From positions 182,090 to 246,089 of the forward strand of contig CANOZK010000004.1 in NCBI GenBank assembly GCA_947571775.1: 64,000 bases of DNA. The letters run 5' to 3'. The position numbers and the translations under genes are program-made. Source of the DNA: an uncultured Lachnospiraceae bacterium (GTDB lineage Bacteria; Bacillota; Clostridia; Lachnospirales; Lachnospiraceae). This document shows positions 54,901-63,895 of this stretch, piece by piece (position 1 is the stretch's first letter; each line of letters starts with the position of its first letter). Under the pieces are notes generated by a model that ran no database searches, was not told the origin of the DNA, and saw nothing but the letters and a program-made list of their open reading frames with translations.

Positions 54901-55671
54901 AATTTCCCGGTCGTTTTCCAGAGCATCTAGATACATATAGGGGCCTCCTGCGCTCTCAGACAGATTCACCGCTTCCTCAAGAAGCTCCGCGGTAGCTTTG
55001 ATTTTCTTTGCGGCGTCCTTTATCAGGGCCTGCATCCAGAGAGATTCCTGGATCTCCTGGATAGAGTCCGCCTCATATACCCGCTGCCATTGATCCAGCG
55101 TTTCCCGCGGCCAGGGATAGCTCATTGCGAACTCATAAACCTGACGGATCAGATCCCCGATCCCCTCGTCTGTCTTTCCGGCGGCATAACATTCCACCAG
55201 ACAATGGAAATCCGGGTTTCCCGCGGCATACGCCTCCTCCAGAACCTCCTGCACCACATCGGCTTTCAATAACTTTAATTCCCCTTCATCCCCGGTTCGG
55301 TAAGCGGGGTCCAGATCCAGCCGGTGAAAATAATTGCGGATCACATTTGCGCAGAACCCGTCAATGGTGCTGATCTGAGCACTGTAAATCAACGTGGACT
55401 GTTTTTGCAAATGCAGGTTGTCGGGATTTTCTGCCAGACGCTTTTCGATAGCGGTGCGCAGCCGTTCCCGCATCTCCCCAGCGGCGGCGCGGGTAAAGGT
55501 TACTATCAGCATTCGGTCAATGTCCAGAGGCTGACGGGGATCTGTGACCATGGATAAAATCCGCTCTACCAACACGGCCGTTTTGCCGGAGCCGGCCGCC
55601 GCGCTGACCAGAATATTCCGGTCGCGCAAATCAATCACCTTTTGCTGTTGTGTTGTCCAGGTCATGGCCAT
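51997..55671 (-). CDS. addA: ATP-dependent helicase/nuclease subunit A
   Basis: 1,224 residues from the ATG at 55671 (AAGGAGG 9 nt upstream). UvrD-type helicase: AAGSGKTAVLVERIL (Walker A), LIDEYQDSS, GDVKQSIYRFR, LTIHKSKGLEFP, VALTRAKEKL. C-terminal RecB-type nuclease: GTAYHKVME and VVDYKTDW with the metal-binding Asp and Lys. With AddB it resects double-strand breaks for recombination. Overlaps addB by 41 bp. Confidence 0.96.
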   Translation of the reverse strand: MAMTWTTQQQKVIDLRDRNILVSAAAGSGKTAVLVERILSMVTDPRQPLDIDRMLIVTFTRAAAGEMRERLRTAIEKRLAENPDNLHLQKQSTLIYSAQISTIDGFCANVIRNYFHRLDLDPAYRTGDEGELKLLKADVVQEVLEEAYAAGNPDFHCLVECYAAGKTDEGIGDLIRQVYEFAMSYPWPRETLDQWQRVYEADSIQEIQESLWMQALIKDAAKKIKATAELLEEAVNLSESAGGPYMYLDALENDREILTQLQAAKNFDGYVQGMSGLSFAALSRKKDSQVEPQLREQVKNIREQFKDILKSLKEQYFSVKAEEVLEQIRVCRVPICALLDLTRDFMKAYAEKKREKNLLDFSDLEHFALDILVERIDGEIRYTSAAKELSGQFEEILIDEYQDSSFVQEQLMLAVSRVWQGKNNIFMVGDVKQSIYRFRLARPELFMEKFDTYTLEDGEKQRIDLHKNFRSRSQVLSGVNFLFYQIMGREVGDVEYDKYAALNPGADFPEGEGEDMSAAEVLLVEADGPELEEEKGAKMQRELEALAIARKIQSLKGVYPVLDRETGTYRPARYGDMVILLRTASGWADTFVKVLAAQGIPAYSASKTGYFSALEVVTVLNYLRICDNPRQDIPFAAVLHSPIGGCSAQEMALLGDTPGSLYERAKVYAEQGNDSVLREKLNQFLECLAEVRSRVAYTPIHQLLLYIFQATGYGSYAAALPPGGQRSANLQMLVEKAREYEATSYRGLFHFVRYVENLQKYQVDYGEVPLPGAENHTVRILTIHKSKGLEFPIVFVAGMGKRFNQQDANARLLIHPDLGIGTDAIYPEERICVSMAIRQVIRQKTLTENLGEELRVLYVALTRAKEKLILTGTVTRLEKRLLEYQGILRRKEQKLSVHTLEKARDYWGWILPALVRHPAMEEIYDQYGLLWESGTPLLEGLAPFVVEVTTAGDLLAQQVEQQTEVLFQKEMLLTKDKEEVFHSPTRKLLEERFSFVYPYEERKGVPMKVSVSEIKRWESSIEEDADSEQMYAKPDLDLIPLIPDFIEEKEELQGVARGTAYHKVMECLDFSQADTKDGIRRQLDGWVSQGRMEEPVRRCVREWDILALARSPLGKRLRRAQQQGLLYREQPFVISVKASEVDADWGDREQVLVQGIMDVYFQEEGDLVVVDYKTDWVKAGEEDQLTERYRIQLEYYGQALERMTGKRVKEKYLYSFCLGKALPV

Positions 55672-58600
55672 CTTCACATTCCTCCTTTATGGCTTCCCAG
55701 CATTCCTCCGCAGAAAGCGGGCGCAGCCGCTGGTATGCATACCCTTTGACGCTCTCGTCAAATCCGCAGACGGCCTGGTAAGGGCACCAGGTACATGCTT
55801 GTTTGTTCCCCAATTCATAGGGATTCGCCTGGGCTGTTCCCTGTTGAATTGCTTCTGTCAGCTTTTTCATCTTCTTTTTGGCAAATTGCATCATCTGTGC
55901 AAATTGCTCTCTGGTAGCCACACTGGAAGTCTTGCTCAGCGTGCCGTCTTTTTTGATGGAAACCGGGAGGGATTCCCCGGTGGCGTCTAACTTTTCCAAG
56001 ATCTCCCTCTGGCTGTTGACCAGCCCGTTCATACGCAGTTCTTTTAAAATCTTCTGCTCAGTAGCTTCCGTTCCCTCTTTGCTATCGCTCTGGATCAGTG
56101 GGTCTTGTATATTATAATAGAAAATCCCGGCAGGCTCCACATCTTTTTGGGGATGCCTTTTTTGCTCTAGTTCCATCGCCCCGTTTAAGTACGCCACCAA
56201 CTGAAGCTGGAGACCATAATACAGAGAAGTCAAATCAAAATGTGTATTTCCCGTCTTATAGTCAATGATTTTCACATAAACCTTTTCCTCGGTTTCATAG
56301 AGATCCATCCGGTCAATGCGTCCTCCCGGAAAATCCACCTCAAAGCCTGCCGGAACGAATTCTCCCCGCTGCATCTGCTCTTTAAGCGCCCATACGGTGC
56401 GGCGCAGAATCCGTTTGATTCTGGCGATCATATACTGATTGCGGGCGCTGCTGTATAAAATCGTACTTCCGTAATCTGCGACTACTTGATCCACACACGC
56501 CTCAATTAGTTCCCTCTGGGTTTCTTCCGTCATATCCGTCCAGGAAATCTCTTCCCGGCGCAGATATCCGGCATATAGTTCTAACGCCTCGTGCATCACG
56601 TTTCCCATATCCATGGCACGAAACTCATAATAGATCCGATCTTTGAGATTCAGCCCGTATCGAGCATAATGCGCAAATGCACAGGCAGCAAACTGCTCCA
56701 GGCGGGTGGGAGAAAACTGCCCGGTCTGACCATATAAGATTTTTGCCACGCTTTTGCCGATCCGATCCACGGGCGCCTGGTAAAAGGCGGCGTCCGCCAT
56801 CTGGGAAGCCATTTTTTCATACTGCGGCTGGCAGCAGTACCAGTGGAACAACTCCCTCCACGCAGCGTCCTCCCGACCTCCTGCCAGATCGGCTAAGCCC
56901 TGGATTGCGAGGGGAATGCCTCCGGCGGGGCGTTCCAGAAGCCGGCTGTAATCCCGGTTCGCAGCGGCGTCCGCCATTGACAAGGACGGGAACATCTGCC
57001 GTAGGCTGTCAATCAGATACGCCGGGCCGCAGACCTTCCCTTCCCCATCTGCCCGGCTGTATGACAGCGTTAGATACCGGGAAGGCTTCGTCATATTTAG
57101 ATACAGGTAAAATTTCTGGATGTACATCGCCTCCCGGCGGGACGGAGACAATTCCAACCCCGCCTCCTGAAACAGAGAACGCTCCTGCTCGGAGAGAATC
57201 CCGCCGGTCTGTTTATTTTTTGGAATTACCTGGTCATTGACCCCCACAAAAAACAAGGCCTTCACATCTTTGAGCCGGCTGCGTTCCATGTCCCCGACCA
57301 ACACCTGATCGCCGCTGGGCGGAATCAGGGCCACTTTCGTCTCAGTCAGCCCCGCTTCCAGAAGTTTCTGATACTCCGCGACGGTCAGCTCCTCTTTGCC
57401 CAGGATATGGATCATCTTTTCCATCAGATTGATGACAATTCCATAGATTTGGGCATATTCCTTTTCCATAGCCCGGTTCCCCTGTTCCCGGAAAAACAGT
57501 TCCCGGCTCTTTAATTTTTCCTGTACCCGATTGCGGACGCCAAAGGCATACAGACCCTTGGTCAGACTTTCCACGGTGCGGGGCTTCTCTTTGCAGCACA
57601 GCGTAAACGCCTCTACTTCGTCCAGGAAACGCTCCCGCAGCTCGTTGATAATCTGGATATCCTCGCTGGGCATTCCCCGGTACAGCCGGATCCATTTTTC
57701 CCGCCAGCGGCCGAAACCGCGGATTCCCAGCGCCAACACATAATTTTCCAGCATATCTACTTCCTCCGGCTCCAAATCCGAGATGCCGCAGCGCAGATAG
57801 CGGAAGACGCTCTCATAGGTGTAATTACACCGAACCAAATCCACCGCGGCCCGGAGACATTCGATATAGGGATTCATCCATATGGTATGCTTCTCATCGA
57901 GGAAACATGGAATTTCCATCTCCTCCATCACCTGGCGGGCATAGCTGCCGTAACAGGCCAGATCCCCAGTGATGACCGCAATCTCCCCGTATCGAATCCC
58001 CTCTTCTCGAATCAGCCGGGAAATGCGACGGCAGACCTCTTCCATCTCTTCTTTTGGATCCTGCGCCGTAAAAAGGCGGATCTCCTCCACCGGCCCCGGA
58101 TAATTTTTTTGGCGAAAGCGGAAAATCTCCTGTTCCAGAAAGTGCAGAGCCGGAGCCTGTGCAAAACGCCACTGGCCGCTGGCGGACACCCACTGTTCGG
58201 TGATTTCCACGCCCTGCCGCTGCGCCATGCTGCACAGGGAGGCAACCAGCTTTTTGCTCATAGCAAAAAGCTGATGCTCCGCAATCTTTCCGTGAGGGTC
58301 TTCCCCTTCGCCAAGAGTTACCGTCACCCAGATCTGCGGACACAGACCCAGCAACACATATAATAGTTTATTCTGCACCGGGGTAAATCCTGTGAATCCA
58401 TCCAGCACAATTTCACAATTTCGGATCTTATCCCAGCGGGGAATGTACTGGCACAGCACATCTAGGACTTCCTCTGCCGGAATCAGTTCATCCTCCAAAT
58501 ATTGTCGAAAAGCCCGGTATAACAGAGAAATATCCTGTAATTTCCTGGCAGTGACCTTCTTTTTTTTGCCGACGGCTTCCATTACTTCCTCTAGTTGTTC

Positions 58601-59008
58601 TAAAGAAATACCGTATTGCATAAACTCTGATATAAGAGACTTTATTTCCTGTATATATCCCTGCTTCTTTATCTGACCTCCCAGGTAGGGAAGCCGGCGT
58701 TGATTTTCCTGGGCCACTTTTTGAAGCACCAGGCTTTTTCCTGTCTCTTCCAGAATCTGCCGGTTGTCTGCTCCCAACTGCTCCAGCACCCGGTAGGCCA
58801 AGCGCTGAAAGCTTAAAACGTCAATGTTTAAGATTCCCCCGTTTGGATGCATATCCACCAGTTCTTTTTGCGTCTGCATGGTGAACTGCTCCGGCACCAA
58901 GACAAAATACGTCGTCTGGGGATTCTGGATGGATCTTTGAATGATATTTTCATATAAATCGTGTGATTTCCCGGAGCCGGAAGCTCCCAGAATAAAATGT
59001 AAGGCCAT
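55631..59008 (-). CDS. addB: ATP-dependent helicase/deoxyribonuclease subunit B
   Basis: 1,125 residues. Walker A GASGSGKSHDLYE at the start, degenerate helicase body, and a C-terminal nuclease (DYKTGNTHFDL). The Fe-S cluster Cys that frames the nuclease are seen in AACAFAHYARYGL and in ACTWCPYQAVCGF. First gene of the addBA operon. Confidence 0.95.
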   Translation of the reverse strand: MALHFILGASGSGKSHDLYENIIQRSIQNPQTTYFVLVPEQFTMQTQKELVDMHPNGGILNIDVLSFQRLAYRVLEQLGADNRQILEETGKSLVLQKVAQENQRRLPYLGGQIKKQGYIQEIKSLISEFMQYGISLEQLEEVMEAVGKKKKVTARKLQDISLLYRAFRQYLEDELIPAEEVLDVLCQYIPRWDKIRNCEIVLDGFTGFTPVQNKLLYVLLGLCPQIWVTVTLGEGEDPHGKIAEHQLFAMSKKLVASLCSMAQRQGVEITEQWVSASGQWRFAQAPALHFLEQEIFRFRQKNYPGPVEEIRLFTAQDPKEEMEEVCRRISRLIREEGIRYGEIAVITGDLACYGSYARQVMEEMEIPCFLDEKHTIWMNPYIECLRAAVDLVRCNYTYESVFRYLRCGISDLEPEEVDMLENYVLALGIRGFGRWREKWIRLYRGMPSEDIQIINELRERFLDEVEAFTLCCKEKPRTVESLTKGLYAFGVRNRVQEKLKSRELFFREQGNRAMEKEYAQIYGIVINLMEKMIHILGKEELTVAEYQKLLEAGLTETKVALIPPSGDQVLVGDMERSRLKDVKALFFVGVNDQVIPKNKQTGGILSEQERSLFQEAGLELSPSRREAMYIQKFYLYLNMTKPSRYLTLSYSRADGEGKVCGPAYLIDSLRQMFPSLSMADAAANRDYSRLLERPAGGIPLAIQGLADLAGGREDAAWRELFHWYCCQPQYEKMASQMADAAFYQAPVDRIGKSVAKILYGQTGQFSPTRLEQFAACAFAHYARYGLNLKDRIYYEFRAMDMGNVMHEALELYAGYLRREEISWTDMTEETQRELIEACVDQVVADYGSTILYSSARNQYMIARIKRILRRTVWALKEQMQRGEFVPAGFEVDFPGGRIDRMDLYETEEKVYVKIIDYKTGNTHFDLTSLYYGLQLQLVAYLNGAMELEQKRHPQKDVEPAGIFYYNIQDPLIQSDSKEGTEATEQKILKELRMNGLVNSQREILEKLDATGESLPVSIKKDGTLSKTSSVATREQFAQMMQFAKKKMKKLTEAIQQGTAQANPYELGNKQACTWCPYQAVCGFDESVKGYAYQRLRPLSAEECWEAIKEECEDGHDLDNTTAKGD

Positions 59009-59135
59009 AAAAACTCCGTTTCCTCAACCATTTTGGATGATAATCATTTCCGATAAGCTTTTGATACCTTAATCATTTTATCATAATCTAATGAAATTTT
59101 CATAGGATATACAAAGAAAGTAGGAGGCGCATCCC

Positions 59136-59567
59136 ATGAGTGCAAAAACCAAAATAGTAGTACTACATATGAAGGAAGTTGTTTATACCATAGTGTTTCT
59201 GGTGCTCGCCCTGCTTCTGGGCGTGCTGCTCTTTTTGATGTTCGCCCCCAAAAAGGCGGATCCTTCCGTCGATGGCGATGCCCGCTACCAACCAGGGGTA
59301 TATACTTCCACCATAGCGATTCACGAAAACACATTCGATGTAGAAGTAACCGTAGACAGCAGCCGGATTAAAGCAATCCGGCTGGTCAATTTGAGTGAAA
59401 GCACCACCGCTATGTTCCCTTTGATGGAACCGACACTGGACGAACTGGCCAGTCAGATTTATACTACCCAATCCCTGGACAGCGTTTCTTATTCTGAGGA
59501 GAACAGGTACACCTCCCTCTTACTGATCAATGCCATTTCCACGGCATTAAAAAAGGCGGAGGTTTAA
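59136..59567 (+). CDS. Small membrane protein with degenerate FMN-binding-like domain
   Basis: 143 residues. One membrane helix (about 13-37), then a domain (YQPGVYTSTIAIHENTFDVEVTVDSSRIKAIRLVNL, DELASQIYTTQSLDSVSYSEENRYTSLLLINAISTAL) with the order of the NqrC/RnfG FMN-binding domain. In active members SGATxT/S carries the covalent FMN; here SYSEENRYTS has lost the SGAT. It is probably exported-side and does not bind FMN covalently. It converges on nadE, overlapping by 4 bp. Confidence 0.65.
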   Translation: MSAKTKIVVLHMKEVVYTIVFLVLALLLGVLLFLMFAPKKADPSVDGDARYQPGVYTSTIAIHENTFDVEVTVDSSRIKAIRLVNLSESTTAMFPLMEPTLDELASQIYTTQSLDSVSYSEENRYTSLLLINAISTALKKAEV

Positions 59568-61480
59568 ATCTCCGCCAGTTCTTTTAACCAGGCCGTCCCG
59601 CAGGCATCGCTGGGCATCCTCAGATCGCCGCGGGGAGAAACCGCCACAGAACCCACTTTCGGCCCGTCCGGCAGACAGGAACGTTTAAACTGCTGCGCAA
59701 AAAAACGCTGATAAAAAACGCGCAGCCAGTGCAAAATGATTTTCTCCTCATAGATCCCGGCAAAAGCCAGACAGGCCACCCGGTAAATCTTACGGGGAGA
59801 ATAGCTCCACCGCAGCATATAATACAGAAAGAAATCATGCAGCCGATAAGGACCCACCAAGTTTTCTGTTTTCTGTGAAATCTTTCCGTCTGTGGGGGGC
59901 AGAAGCTCCGGGCTGACCGGGGTATCCAGCACATCTTTTAAAGTCTCTCTCAAAGCCTCATCTCCGCAGGTATCCGCATAGTAATCCACCAAATGACGCA
60001 CCAAAGTCTTGGGAATGGAACTGTTTACCCCATACATGGACATATGGTCGCCGTTGTAGGTCGCCCAACCCAGCGCCAGCTCCGAGAGATCGCCCGTTCC
60101 AATCACCATCCCGCCTTTCTGATTGGCCAGATCCATCAAAATCTGTGTCCGCTCCCGCGCCTGACTATTTTCATAAGTCACATCGTGTTTTTGGGCATCC
60201 TGCCCAATATCCCGGAAATGAATATTCACCGCTTCTTTGATATCCACCTCCCGAAGAGTCGTCCCCATACACGCACTTAACTCGCAGGCATTTTGATACG
60301 TGCGGTTTGTGGTGCCAAAACAGGGCATTGTCACCGTGAGAATATTTTTTCGGGAAATTTCCAGCAGGTCAAACGCCCGCGCCGTCACCAGCAAGGCCAG
60401 CGTAGAATCCAGCCCCCCGGACAATCCCAGAACCGCCCAGCGGCATCCGGTATGTTTCAGCCGCTTTTTCAGCCCCATAGCCTGAATGTTTAAAATCTCG
60501 TCACAGCGCTGCTTGCGGTCGCCAGTGTCCCTGGGAACAAACGGCTCCGGTGAAAACTCTCGACTTAGCGCCGTTGTCTGAAATTCCAGCTCAAAGGGAA
60601 TCGTCTCGTAACGGTTCTGATTGTCTTTCACAGGCTGGAACGTGGACATACGCCTGCGCTCCCCCTCCAATCGGCAAATATCCAGATCTGCATAGATAAT
60701 ATCGTTGCAAAAACGTCTGCTCTCCGACAAAATCACGCCGTTTTCCACGATGAGATTGTGTCCGCCGTACACCACGTCCTGGGTGGACTCTCCTTCTCCC
60801 GCAGAGGCATAGACATACCCGCATAACAGCCTGGCTGACTGCGCGCGCACCAAATCCCTCCGATATGCCTCCTTTCCGGCCAGCTCGTCGCTGGCCGACA
60901 GATTGACTATCACATTGGCTCCCTGTAAGGCCAGACGATTGCTGGGCGGGTCCGGCGTCCATAAGTCCTCGCAGATTTCCACGCCGATCTTTAATTGAGA
61001 CATCTGCCGGCAGACGAAAATCCGGCGGGTGCCAAAACCAATCTTCTGCCTGTTAAGATCCACTGTGCCTTGCACATCCCGTCCCGACGTAAAATAACGC
61101 GCTTCGTAATATTCATTATAATTCGGGATAAAAATTTTCGGCACAAATCCCAGGATCTTTCCTCGGCTGATCACCGCCGCCACATTATACAGCTTACTCT
61201 CGTATTCCAGAGGAAGTCCCAGAAAAATCAATGCATCCGTATTTTTTGTTTCCTGGGCAATCCGAAGAAGCTGCTCCTTTGCCTCCTCCAAAAGCCTCTC
61301 CTGCCAGAACAAATCCCCACAAGTGTATCCCGTAATGCAAAGTTCTGGAAACACCATAATCTTCGCCTGGGCGTCCTTTATCTGCCCAATCAACTGAATG
61401 ATCCGATCGGCATTGTATTCGCAGTCCGCCACCCGCAAATCCGGCGTTCCCGCACACACTTTGATAAATCCCTGCTTCAT
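59564..61480 (-). CDS. nadE: Glutamine-dependent NAD+ synthetase
   Basis: 638 residues. N-terminal nitrilase-type glutaminase (VFPELCITGYTCGDLF with Glu, GFVPKIFIPNYNEYYEARYF with Lys, GVEICEDLWTPDPPSN with the nucleophile Cys), C-terminal ATP-PPase synthetase (LGLSGGLDSTLALL, GTGDLSELALGW). It amidates nicotinic acid adenine dinucleotide to NAD+. Confidence 0.96.
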   Translation of the reverse strand: MKQGFIKVCAGTPDLRVADCEYNADRIIQLIGQIKDAQAKIMVFPELCITGYTCGDLFWQERLLEEAKEQLLRIAQETKNTDALIFLGLPLEYESKLYNVAAVISRGKILGFVPKIFIPNYNEYYEARYFTSGRDVQGTVDLNRQKIGFGTRRIFVCRQMSQLKIGVEICEDLWTPDPPSNRLALQGANVIVNLSASDELAGKEAYRRDLVRAQSARLLCGYVYASAGEGESTQDVVYGGHNLIVENGVILSESRRFCNDIIYADLDICRLEGERRRMSTFQPVKDNQNRYETIPFELEFQTTALSREFSPEPFVPRDTGDRKQRCDEILNIQAMGLKKRLKHTGCRWAVLGLSGGLDSTLALLVTARAFDLLEISRKNILTVTMPCFGTTNRTYQNACELSACMGTTLREVDIKEAVNIHFRDIGQDAQKHDVTYENSQARERTQILMDLANQKGGMVIGTGDLSELALGWATYNGDHMSMYGVNSSIPKTLVRHLVDYYADTCGDEALRETLKDVLDTPVSPELLPPTDGKISQKTENLVGPYRLHDFFLYYMLRWSYSPRKIYRVACLAFAGIYEEKIILHWLRVFYQRFFAQQFKRSCLPDGPKVGSVAVSPRGDLRMPSDACGTAWLKELAEI

Positions 61481-61505
61481 CTTTACTTACCTCATCTTTT
61501 CCCGC

Positions 61506-62393
61506 TCACTGTCCGCATTGGCGCAACAGCTCTTTTAAATCGTCCGGCGTAAATACATAATGGCTGCTGCAGAAATGACAGTTCAGCTCGATATCTTTGC
61601 CTTCCTGAATCATATCCTGAATTTCTTTTTTTCCCACGCTGATCAGTGCTTTCTCCACGCGTTTTCGATCGCAGTTACAGAAAAACCTGCAAAGAGAGCT
61701 TTCCAAAAGTTCCACCTCAAAGCCTTCCAAAACGGTTTCCAGCATCTGCCTGGGCGTCAGGCCCTCGTCCAGCATCGTTGTCACCGGCTTTAAGGCACGG
61801 ATATTTTTTTCCAGACGCTCGATGACCTTCTCCTGGGTATCGGGCATCAACTGAATGAGAAAACCTCCCGCCTGGCGCACGGTATTGTCGCGGTTCATCA
61901 GCACTCCCAAGCCCACCGAGGAGGGCACCTGCTCGCTGACCGCAAAATAATAGGTCAAATCTTCCGCAATCTCTCCGCTTGACAGTTCTACCTGCCCCAG
62001 ATAAGGTTCTTTAAGCCCCATGTCCTTGATGACCCGAAGAAATCCGTTTCCCACAGCCCCGGCTACATCCAGCTTGCCCTTTGCATTGGCTGGGATACAC
62101 ACATTTGGATTTCCCACATACCCTTTTACATTTCCATGGGAATCCGCCGTCACCGTGATCCCCTGCAATGGCCCCTGAGACTGAATCTGCAAAGTCAAGA
62201 TATCCTTCTCGCCTTTTAACATATTGCCCATCATCGCCCCCGCTGTCAGCAGCCGGCCCAGAGCAGCCGTGGCAACCGGGCTGGTATTGTGGGCCTGCCT
62301 GGCATATTCTGTTAAATTTTTGGTAGCAGCCGCAAACCCGCGGATCTGGCCGCCGGCCGCAGTGCCTCTTACCACATAATCCTGTCCGTTCAT
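61506..62393 (-). CDS. hslO: Redox-regulated chaperone Hsp33
   Basis: 295 residues from the ATG at 62393. Hsp33 body (LGRLLTAGAMMGNML, VGNPNV, GQVELSSGEIAEDLTYYFAVSEQVPS) and the C-terminal zinc switch with four Cys (FFCNCDRKR and CHFCSSHYVF). It is activated as a chaperone by oxidation. 25 bp before nadE. Confidence 0.95.
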   Translation of the reverse strand: MNGQDYVVRGTAAGGQIRGFAAATKNLTEYARQAHNTSPVATAALGRLLTAGAMMGNMLKGEKDILTLQIQSQGPLQGITVTADSHGNVKGYVGNPNVCIPANAKGKLDVAGAVGNGFLRVIKDMGLKEPYLGQVELSSGEIAEDLTYYFAVSEQVPSSVGLGVLMNRDNTVRQAGGFLIQLMPDTQEKVIERLEKNIRALKPVTTMLDEGLTPRQMLETVLEGFEVELLESSLCRFFCNCDRKRVEKALISVGKKEIQDMIQEGKDIELNCHFCSSHYVFTPDDLKELLRQCGQ

Positions 62394-62467
62394 GTTTTTT
62401 CTATCCTTTCCTCCTCTTGACGCACTTGCTGCGTCATTTAGGTAGATTTGGAAATTTACTTCCAAAT

Positions 62468-63826
62468 TTATATCTGCGAGATCTTTTGCTTGTAAATTCT
62501 TCTAAATAAAATTGTGGTCAGCACAACGGAAACCAATTCCGCAATTGGAAATGACCACCATACATAATTCAGCCCAAACATAACCGCCAATATGTAGGCC
62601 GAAGGCAAAATCACAAAAATCTGCCTGGTCAGGGACACCCACAGACTGTAAACCCCATTGCCCAAAGCCTGAAACACCGAACCGATGATAATGCAGTATC
62701 CGGCAAATAAAAAGCTCAAGCAGATGGTTCTGAGCGCTGGAATTCCAATCGCCAGCATGTCTTCAGACGCATTGAAAATACTGAGTAGAGGGCCGGGAAT
62801 CGCCATAAAAACGGCCAGGCCGATAAGCATAAGCAAAACCGCCGTGATCACACTCAGCCGTATCGTTTCAATAATCCGCTTCTTGTTGCGCGCTCCATAA
62901 TTGTAGGCGATAACGGGCACCATCCCATTATTCAGACCAAATATTGGTAAAAAAATAAAACTGTTTAGTTTAAAGTATACACCAAAAACCGCCGTAGCAG
63001 TAGGGGTAAACATCAATAAAATTTTATTAAATCCAAATGTCATCACCGATCCGATTGCCTGCACAACGGTAGTCGGAATCCCCACGGATAGAATCTTGCC
63101 TAAAATCTGTTTGCTGGGGCGGAATTTTTTCATACTGATATTGACTTCCGGGTTCCATTTGATGTTCATAAACAAACCCAGACACATAGCCGTAATCTGG
63201 CCGAAAATAGTCGCCAAAGCTGCCCCGGCCACACCCATTTTCGGAAAACCAAACAGGCCGAAAATTAAAATCGGATCCATACACAGATTGATCACCGCCC
63301 CCACGATTTGAGTAATCATGGCCAAAAATGTCCGCCCCGTAGACTGGAGCAGCCTTTCCATCATCATCTGCATATAAACGCCAATACAGCACACAGAGAT
63401 AATCTGCATATAAATCGTTCCATACTCGCGAATCTGAACGTTTTCTGTCTGTACATGTAAAAATAAGTTTGACAGGCTGGTAGAAAATACGGCAAAAATG
63501 ATATAACAGACCAAAGACAGAAAAATTCCATTTCGTGCCGCCGCATTCACGCCCTCAAAATCCTTTTCCCCCAAATTTCGCGAAAGCAGGGCGTTCATGC
63601 CGACACAAACGCCTCCTGATATAGCGATCATCAGATTTTGTATCGGAAAGACCAGCGATACTGCTGTCAAGGCATTCTCATTGATCTGTGCCACAAAAAC
63701 ACTATCTACTACGTTGTACAAAGCCTGTACCAGCATTGACAGCATCATTGGCAGCGACATGCTTAAAAGCAGACGGGGGACTGGCATGACCCCCATTTTG
63801 TTTTCTTGTTGCAGTTTTTTTTCCAT
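62468..63826 (-). CDS. MATE family efflux transporter
   Basis: 452 residues from the ATG at 63826 (AGGAGG upstream); the longer frame adds an unlikely leader. Twelve hydrophobic segments in two repeats, MatE features such as SLPMMLSMLVQALYNVVDSVFVAQ and IQNLMIAISGGVCVGMNALLSR. It exports drugs or metabolites using an ion gradient. Confidence 0.94.
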   Translation of the reverse strand: MEKKLQQENKMGVMPVPRLLLSMSLPMMLSMLVQALYNVVDSVFVAQINENALTAVSLVFPIQNLMIAISGGVCVGMNALLSRNLGEKDFEGVNAAARNGIFLSLVCYIIFAVFSTSLSNLFLHVQTENVQIREYGTIYMQIISVCCIGVYMQMMMERLLQSTGRTFLAMITQIVGAVINLCMDPILIFGLFGFPKMGVAGAALATIFGQITAMCLGLFMNIKWNPEVNISMKKFRPSKQILGKILSVGIPTTVVQAIGSVMTFGFNKILLMFTPTATAVFGVYFKLNSFIFLPIFGLNNGMVPVIAYNYGARNKKRIIETIRLSVITAVLLMLIGLAVFMAIPGPLLSIFNASEDMLAIGIPALRTICLSFLFAGYCIIIGSVFQALGNGVYSLWVSLTRQIFVILPSAYILAVMFGLNYVWWSFPIAELVSVVLTTILFRRIYKQKISQI

Positions 63827-63850
63827 TCTTTTAACCTCCTTGTTTCTTTT

Positions 63851-63895
63851 ATAATATCTAGCAACCAAAAAAAGGCAACCAATCAAAAATTGATT
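63851..63895 (-). promoter_or_regulatory. MATE gene promoter with AATCAA-AAA-TTGATT palindrome
   Basis: On the minus strand TTGCCT (63878-63873), 16-nt spacer, TATTAT (63856-63851). The perfect palindrome AATCAA-AAA-TTGATT (63881-63895) lies directly upstream of the -35. No regulator gene is next to it in the window. From 63896 to the right end I see nothing more. Confidence 0.4.
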
